A DNA stretch of 19,751 nt from Lachnospiraceae bacterium (lineage in GTDB: Bacteria; Bacillota; Clostridia; Lachnospirales; Lachnospiraceae): assembly GCA_029068665.1 (NCBI GenBank), contig JAIECC010000404.1, forward strand, positions 1 through 19,751. The letters are read 5' to 3'. Below are positions 15,667-19,751 of the stretch, one piece after another; the first letter of the stretch is position 1, and every line of letters begins with the position of its first letter. The translations under genes were made by a program, and so were the position numbers. The notes beneath the pieces are model-generated. The model ran no database searches and was not told the DNA's origin. It was given only the letters and a program-made list of their open reading frames with translations.

Positions 15667-16434
15667 TCATTCACTTCGTCTCGCCTGTGCATAAACGAAT
15701 CCATCACCGGCCGCTTCCATATAAAAAATCTCATATGACAAGGAAGAACCGGGATACTTACTATTTGTTGAGGATGCTACAGCCCCTATGCCCTTTATTC
15801 TGACAAGAGCCTTACGTCCACCACCAATCATTGCTCCAATAGGTCTTGCATCTACTTCAGTAATCTTAATCACAATAACTGCACCTCCTTCAGATACATT
15901 TACAATCTCAGGTGCAAGCAAATCAATACAATTACTGGTGGAACGATTTCCACTGGCATTTCCCGGCCTCAAATTAAATCTGGAATTAGCAACTGTTACA
16001 TATAATTGGTTTGCAATAGTCACTGCCTGGGATATATCCACTGGTTTCTGCTGCAATATTTGAGTCAGGTCTGATATACAACTTGTAATAGTTCCCATCG
16101 CTTCCTCGCCGGCAGTTTCTACACAAAAATTCCAGAAGGCATCTGTATTAGCCTTCCCATTCACTACCGCATTCATCCAATCTGCTACTGCATTTTGAAC
16201 ATCCCTGTCAGAAATCGTATGGGAACGATCCATCCCCGAAGTCACAGGCATTGTATCAATTGCAATCCGATTCTTGTCTGCAAAGAAACCTTGCGGTCCA
16301 TGAACAATATTCCGTTGTACAACATTAGAGTATCGGACAGCCTGTATCCTTTTTTCCTTCAAGGGCTCTGATATAGGACGGATTTTTTGAGGTTCTGCTC
16401 TATCACATTCCATTTCTTTTTTCTGCATGTACAT
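15667..16434 (-). CDS. Hypothetical protein, candidate eCIS cargo (255 aa)
   Basis: I do not recognise a family. The first 45 residues are polar and probably flexible (MYMQKKEMECDRAEPQK, then VRYSNVVQRNIVHG). The VVQR segment resembles a short Val-Gln-Arg motif common in DUF4157-type eCIS proteins, by memory only. Residues 70-150 are predicted helical (RDVQNAVADWMNAVVNG, QILQQKPVDISQAVTIANQL). The C-terminal 90 residues are beta-rich and glycine-rich (GGAVIVIKITEVDARPIGAM, IGGGRKALVRIKGIG). No signal peptide or membrane segment is visible. GAGGAG lies 9 nt before the ATG. It has its own SARP-type module upstream and a hairpin downstream, so it is a single-gene unit in the same predicted regulon. 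Its N-terminus resembles that of the DUF4157 protein. Cargo status is inferred. Confidence 0.8.
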   Translation of the reverse strand: MYMQKKEMECDRAEPQKIRPISEPLKEKRIQAVRYSNVVQRNIVHGPQGFFADKNRIAIDTMPVTSGMDRSHTISDRDVQNAVADWMNAVVNGKANTDAFWNFCVETAGEEAMGTITSCISDLTQILQQKPVDISQAVTIANQLYVTVANSRFNLRPGNASGNRSTSNCIDLLAPEIVNVSEGGAVIVIKITEVDARPIGAMIGGGRKALVRIKGIGAVASSTNSKYPGSSLSYEIFYMEAAGDGFVYAQARRSE

Positions 16435-16472
16435 AACTATTTTCTCCTCGTTACAGTATGCTGATCATATAT

Positions 16473-16507
16473 AGGATACCATTCCATTCTTAACAATTAA
16501 TCAACAG
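16473..16507 (-). promoter_or_regulatory. Predicted SARP-type operator and promoter of the 255-aa gene
   Basis: Minus strand from 16507: CTGTTGA, 4 bp, TTGTTAA, 11 bp, TATCCT (16478-16473). One heptamer is perfect and the other matches 5/7. The distal repeat overlaps the last codons of the upstream 307-aa gene. A TATATA immediately downstream is an alternative -10. Confidence 0.6.
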
Positions 16508-17420
16508 ATGAATCTTCAAAATCTCCATCAGTGAATTCAGTATCCATGGATAATTCATCATATTCCTGACTAAGATGCCTAAATGCGTTATAACGCTTCT
16601 CTATTTTCTCGCACGAATACTGTGACTCATTTCCATAATCTATCATGGATTCCCCGCTTCCCAAAAGATCCAAAGCCACATTTCCTCTTCGTTCTCCTTT
16701 CCCAGCCATATTTTCTTTTGTCGGCTCAGAAAATAGACAATATGTTCCAAACACATGCAATTCAAAAAGCGAGCAATAGTCTTTTCGTTGAAATGCTTTG
16801 CGATAAACTTGCTCAAAGCGTTCTATTTTCTGATCAACTTCTTTCTGGGTAATATTTCCCTTCTCTACGGCCTGTTGTCCTATTTTTTTAAGCATTTTAA
16901 CTGCCGTTTTGGGATATGAAATAATACGAGTTCCTACTAATTCTCTAAAACTCATTTGTCTCCTGTTCATCGCCTCCTGCAATAATGCACCGGCAATATA
17001 AGGAATTGTATGGGGGCCCTGCCTTCTATTGTTGTGTATGACACCAAATGCTGTGCGTCTCCTATTTCCAGGTCTCCAGTCCATTGATTTGCCAAGATCT
17101 TCTATGATAGCAGATCTCATTGCTTTTGTAAGTTTCTTTCTTTTTCTCTCTTTTTGTGATAATTGCATCACTACTGACGTTTCTGCCGGACAATCTGCAT
17201 ACTGGTTGCTACTATCTTTAGAAATATCCTTATTCTTTTGCGGATAACAAGAGATTCGAACATTGTTCAAATCAGATTTTCCAACGGTGCCTAAATCTTT
17301 CTTTAAACATCGTACATCTTCCTTTCTTCTGCTAATTATGTTTTCAGAATGTACCTTTTTCTCTTGACCTTTTTCCTCACCATTGTGCCTCTTGTTTCTT
17401 TCCACTATTATCCAATTCAT
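16497..17420 (-). CDS. Hypothetical protein, candidate eCIS cargo (307 aa)
   Basis: I do not recognise a family. The N-terminal 100 residues are highly charged and low in hydrophobics (MNWIIVERNKRHNGEEKG, then KSDLNNVRISCYPQKNKD), suggesting a disordered leader. The core (about 100-250) contains GNRRRTAFGVIHNNRRQGPH directly followed by TIPYIAGALLQEAMNRR, then helices (KTAVKMLKKIGQQAVEKGN and QKIERFEQVYRKAFQRKDY). The QGxHT-x-x-Y pattern is reminiscent of a segment I associate with eCIS/DUF4157 cargo, which I could not check. The last 20 residues are acidic (SMDTEFTDGDFEDSSVD). I chose ATG 17420 because GGGAG lies 8 nt upstream; the longer frame would start at TTG 17435. The coding sequence looks more AT-rich than the structural genes, which suits an exchangeable cargo gene. 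Nuclease or other activity is not claimed. Confidence 0.78.
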   Translation of the reverse strand: MNWIIVERNKRHNGEEKGQEKKVHSENIISRRKEDVRCLKKDLGTVGKSDLNNVRISCYPQKNKDISKDSSNQYADCPAETSVVMQLSQKERKRKKLTKAMRSAIIEDLGKSMDWRPGNRRRTAFGVIHNNRRQGPHTIPYIAGALLQEAMNRRQMSFRELVGTRIISYPKTAVKMLKKIGQQAVEKGNITQKEVDQKIERFEQVYRKAFQRKDYCSLFELHVFGTYCLFSEPTKENMAGKGERRGNVALDLLGSGESMIDYGNESQYSCEKIEKRYNAFRHLSQEYDELSMDTEFTDGDFEDSSVD

Positions 17421-17459
17421 TTTATTTGCTCCCAACAGGCTCTGTTATTGATGCTGTAT

Positions 17460-17494
17460 AAAATAACACTCCACATTTAACAACTAATTAACAA
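17460..17494 (-). promoter_or_regulatory. Predicted SARP-type operator and promoter of the 307-aa gene
   Basis: Minus strand from 17494: TTGTTAA, 4 bp (TTAG), TTGTTAA, 11 bp, TATTTT (17465-17460). Both heptamers are perfect. A further TTGTTAA in the opposite orientation sits just upstream (17498-17504, plus strand), giving an inverted arrangement that could bind a second protomer. The module is immediately beyond the rmlA terminator. Confidence 0.68.
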
Positions 17495-17580
17495 CTATTG
17501 TTAAGCATTTATCATGCTTTCCACTGAACTATATATCCATATGCACAAGATTGAAAAGCCTCTGACTTTATTGAGGTTCA

Positions 17581-17609
17581 AAGAAAAAAGAGCCTGCAAA
17601 CACAGGCTC
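17581..17609 (-). terminator. Rho-independent terminator of rmlB-rmlA
   Basis: On the minus strand GAGCCTG (17609-17603) pairs perfectly with CAGGCTC (17596-17590) around a 6-nt loop, directly followed by TTTTTTCTT. It lies about 25 bp after the rmlA stop and separates the sugar-nucleotide genes from the injection locus. Confidence 0.93.
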
Positions 17610-17634
17610 AGTTACCAGATACATTCTTCAGTTA

Positions 17635-18513
17635 CTACAATCCTTCCGCCACTTCCATTAAATACTTACCATAATTTGTCTTCAATAATGGCTGGGCAAG
17701 AGCTATTAACTGCTCCTTATCAATAAAACCCCGCTTATAAGCAATCTCTTCAATACAGGAAATATACAATCCCTGCCGCTTTTGAAATGCCGCTACGAAA
17801 TCTGCAGCATCCAACAGCATATCATGACTACCGGTATCCAGCCATGCAAATCCCCGTCCTAAGGTTTCCACCTGTAAAGAACCTCGCCGGAGATACGCAT
17901 TATTAATATCCGTAATCTCCAGTTCTCCTCTGGCAGATGGCTTTATACTCTTAGCAATTTCAACCACATCATTATCATAAAAATAAAGTCCCGGAACTGC
18001 ATAATTCGACTTTGGATGCTCCGGCTTCTCTTCTATAGAAAGGGCCTTTCCATCTTCATCAAATTCAACCACTCCATATTCTCTTGGGTCTCGGACATAA
18101 TATCCAAAAATCGTAGCTCCCTTTTCACATTCCATCCGTTTTGCAATATTCTGCAGCACCTTTGAAAAGCTCTGTCCATAGAATATATTATCTCCCAATA
18201 CCAGTGCAGCGGCATCCTTTCCAATAAAATCCGCACCAATAATAAAAGCATCTGCCAGTCCCCGGGGCTGTTCCTGTACCGCGTATTCAAAATGCATTCC
18301 TAACTGACTTCCATCTCCAAATAATTCAATAAACACAGGTAAATCCCTTGGCGTGGATATAATCAATACCTCCCGGATTCCTGCCAGCATTAACGTGGAT
18401 AAGGGATAATAAATCATCGGTTTATCATAGACGGGCATAATCTGCTTTGAAACCGCTTTTGTAAGAGGATATAATCTTGTTCCGGAGCCTCCGGCTAATA
18501 TAATACCTTTCAT
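17635..18513 (-). CDS. rmlA: Glucose-1-phosphate thymidylyltransferase
   Basis: RmlA (RfbA) joins glucose-1-phosphate and dTTP to dTDP-glucose, the first step of dTDP-rhamnose and related sugars. The 292-aa length is standard. Key motifs are the nucleotide-binding loop GGSGTRLYPLT at 8-18, KQIMPVYDKPMIYYPLST around 23-40, VLGDNIFYG near 108-116, EEKPEHPKSNYAVPGLYFYD, and GFAWLDTGSHDML. The start overlaps the rmlB stop by 4 nt (ATGA), with AGGAG upstream, so the two are coupled. A terminator follows; rmlC and rmlD are not next to it. Confidence 0.97.
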   Translation of the reverse strand: MKGIILAGGSGTRLYPLTKAVSKQIMPVYDKPMIYYPLSTLMLAGIREVLIISTPRDLPVFIELFGDGSQLGMHFEYAVQEQPRGLADAFIIGADFIGKDAAALVLGDNIFYGQSFSKVLQNIAKRMECEKGATIFGYYVRDPREYGVVEFDEDGKALSIEEKPEHPKSNYAVPGLYFYDNDVVEIAKSIKPSARGELEITDINNAYLRRGSLQVETLGRGFAWLDTGSHDMLLDAADFVAAFQKRQGLYISCIEEIAYKRGFIDKEQLIALAQPLLKTNYGKYLMEVAEGL

Positions 18514-19610
18514 GCTTTTATCTCCTGTTTATTATTATACATATCTTCATAGTACTTCTGATAGTCACCGCTGGTTACATTATCCATCCACTCCTCATGG
18601 GACAAATACCATATAATGGTCTTTTTAATACCATCCTTGAACATCGTTTCCGGTTTCCAGCCAATCTCGGCATTAATCTTATCCGGAGCAATGGCATATC
18701 TGCGGTCATGTCCCTTTCGATCCTCTACATAAGTAATCAAATCTGTACTAATATACTTCCTTCTTGGATCATCCACCGGCAGGATTTCCTGCAATGTTTC
18801 AATAATTATAGTAACTATCTCGATGTTACGCTTCTCATTATGACCACCAATGTTATAAGCCTGTCCCAATGTTCCCTGCTCCTGAACCATATCAATTCCC
18901 TTTGCATGGTCATCTACATATAACCAGTCACGGATATTCATTCCATCTCCATATACCGGAAGCTTTTTACCATTCAAAGCATTATGAATCATTAATGGAA
19001 TCAGCTTCTCCGGAAACTGATAAGGACCATAATTATTGGATGTATTCGTAATATTCGCTGGAAACTGATAGGTATCAATATAAGACTTTACCAGCATATC
19101 CGAAGCTGCCTTACTGGCCGAATACGGACTATGTGGATCATATGGAGTTGTCTCATAGAAATAACTTTTTCCATCATCCGGAAGAGAACCATATACTTCA
19201 TCGGTAGATACATGCAAAAACTTCTTGCCTTCCTGAAAGCTGCCATCCGGCAATTCCCATGCATCCTTTGCACAATTCAGCATAACTGCTGTCCCCAGTA
19301 CATTGGTCTTAACAAAAATCTCCGGATTCTTAATACTACGGTCTACATGACTTTCAGCCGCAAAGTGAACCACCCGGTCAATATCATTCTCTGCAAATAT
19401 CTTAGTAATTGCTTCCTTATCCGTGATATCAGCTTTGACAAATGTATAATTCTCTCTATCTTCTATATCCTTTAAATTTTCAAGATTACCTGCATATGTC
19501 AATGCATCTACATTGATGATGCAAATCTCATTATCATACTTCCGAAACATGTAATGAATATAATTAGAGCCAATAAAACCGGCTCCCCCCGTTACTAAAT
19601 AGGTTCTCAT
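18510..19610 (-). CDS. rmlB: dTDP-glucose 4,6-dehydratase
   Basis: RmlB (RfbB) oxidises and dehydrates dTDP-glucose to dTDP-4-keto-6-deoxyglucose, using bound NAD. The Rossmann motif TGGAGFIGS is at about 7-15, STDEVYG at 135-141 (catalytic Thr-Asp-Glu), and the catalytic YSASK at about 163-167. It also has NTSNNYGPYQFPEKLIPLMI and GDGMNIRDWLYVDDH, diagnostic of RmlB. I chose ATG 19610 (MRTYLVTGG). The frame could begin two codons earlier at a TTG, but GGAGG 10 nt before the ATG and family alignment favour the ATG. Length 366 aa. It is cotranscribed with rmlA. Confidence 0.97.
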   Translation of the reverse strand: MRTYLVTGGAGFIGSNYIHYMFRKYDNEICIINVDALTYAGNLENLKDIEDRENYTFVKADITDKEAITKIFAENDIDRVVHFAAESHVDRSIKNPEIFVKTNVLGTAVMLNCAKDAWELPDGSFQEGKKFLHVSTDEVYGSLPDDGKSYFYETTPYDPHSPYSASKAASDMLVKSYIDTYQFPANITNTSNNYGPYQFPEKLIPLMIHNALNGKKLPVYGDGMNIRDWLYVDDHAKGIDMVQEQGTLGQAYNIGGHNEKRNIEIVTIIIETLQEILPVDDPRRKYISTDLITYVEDRKGHDRRYAIAPDKINAEIGWKPETMFKDGIKKTIIWYLSHEEWMDNVTSGDYQKYYEDMYNNKQEIKA

Positions 19611-19646
19611 TCCCAACAGACCTCCACCAAAACATTTTCTAATTCC

Positions 19647-19674
19647 AGTATAATTCTATTGCTCTGGTAATCAA
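19647..19674 (-). promoter_or_regulatory. Likely sigma-A promoter of rmlB-rmlA
   Basis: TTGATT (19674-19669), 16 bp, TATACT (19652-19647) on the minus strand, about 40 bp before the rmlB ATG. It is a reasonable vegetative promoter and carries no TTGTTAA repeats, unlike the injection-locus promoters. The remaining bases to 19751 are AT-rich and hold no gene I can see. Confidence 0.5.
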
Positions 19675-19751
19675 TATCAAACTATTTCATTTATCATAGC
19701 ACGAAACAATGCATTATTCTATATTTTATTATTGACTTTTCAGTATAATCT

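Noticed and set aside
17421..17435. TTG start of the 307-aa gene five codons upstream
   Set aside because: GGGAG lies inside that extension, at ideal distance from the ATG at 17420.
1..19751. CRISPR arrays, tRNA, rRNA and insertion sequences
   Set aside because: I saw no regularly spaced long repeats, no tRNA cloverleaf-like or rRNA segments, and no transposase or terminal inverted repeats.

Overview
The window comes from a low-to-moderate GC Firmicute, most likely a Clostridia/Lachnospiraceae-type anaerobe. This is inferred from strong AGGAGG-type ribosome binding sites, codon use, and the style of its RmlA/RmlB and MalT/BTAD proteins; I could not run a search. Every gene I accept is on the minus strand, so transcription runs from high to low coordinates. 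No intergenic stretch exceeds about 230 bases.

Right edge (about 17580-19700): an rmlB (rfbB)-rmlA (rfbA) pair for dTDP-sugar synthesis, with its own promoter and a textbook rho-independent terminator. This is housekeeping or surface-polysaccharide DNA flanking the locus.

Middle (about 15050-17500): two unrecognised proteins of 307 and 255 aa, each with its own regulatory region, then a 111-aa stand-alone DUF4157 ('eCIS core') metallopeptidase-like protein with HELGH. I read these as candidate cargo or cargo-handling proteins. A long perfect hairpin separates the 255-aa gene from the DUF4157 gene.

Centre (11018-15025): a 617-aa regulator with an N-terminal MalT-like STAND ATPase and a C-terminal winged-helix plus BTAD (SARP-type) output, followed by an Afp15-type AAA+ ATPase.

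Left half (1-10930): the structural operon of an extracellular contractile injection system (eCIS, Afp/PVC/MAC-like). In order: sheath, tube protein, a small assembly-chaperone-like pair, second tube protein, coiled-coil protein, LysM tube/baseplate protein, gp27-like hub, two very large gpJ/gp6-like baseplate proteins, and the beginning of a TIGR02242-like tail protein cut by the window edge. Spike/OB, PAAR, gp25, tape measure and cap genes are not in the window; they may lie further left.

Two signals are not explained by the gene list. (1) Four transcription units (307-aa gene, 255-aa gene, DUF4157-regulator-ATPase, and sheath onward) share a 35-bp module: heptamer TTGTTAA-like, 4 bp, heptamer, 11 bp, TATNNT. 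The 11-bp heptamer spacing is the geometry of SARP operators, so the locus-encoded BTAD regulator probably controls the injection machine, itself and both candidate cargo genes as one regulon. (2) The 123-aa gene overlaps the small 78-codon frame after it in the -1 frame. The overlap contains a slippery A AAT TTT followed after 6 nt by a GC-rich stem-loop, and the downstream frame has no good start. This predicts a programmed -1 frameshift giving a 182-aa fusion, analogous to lambda G/GT or P2 E/E'.
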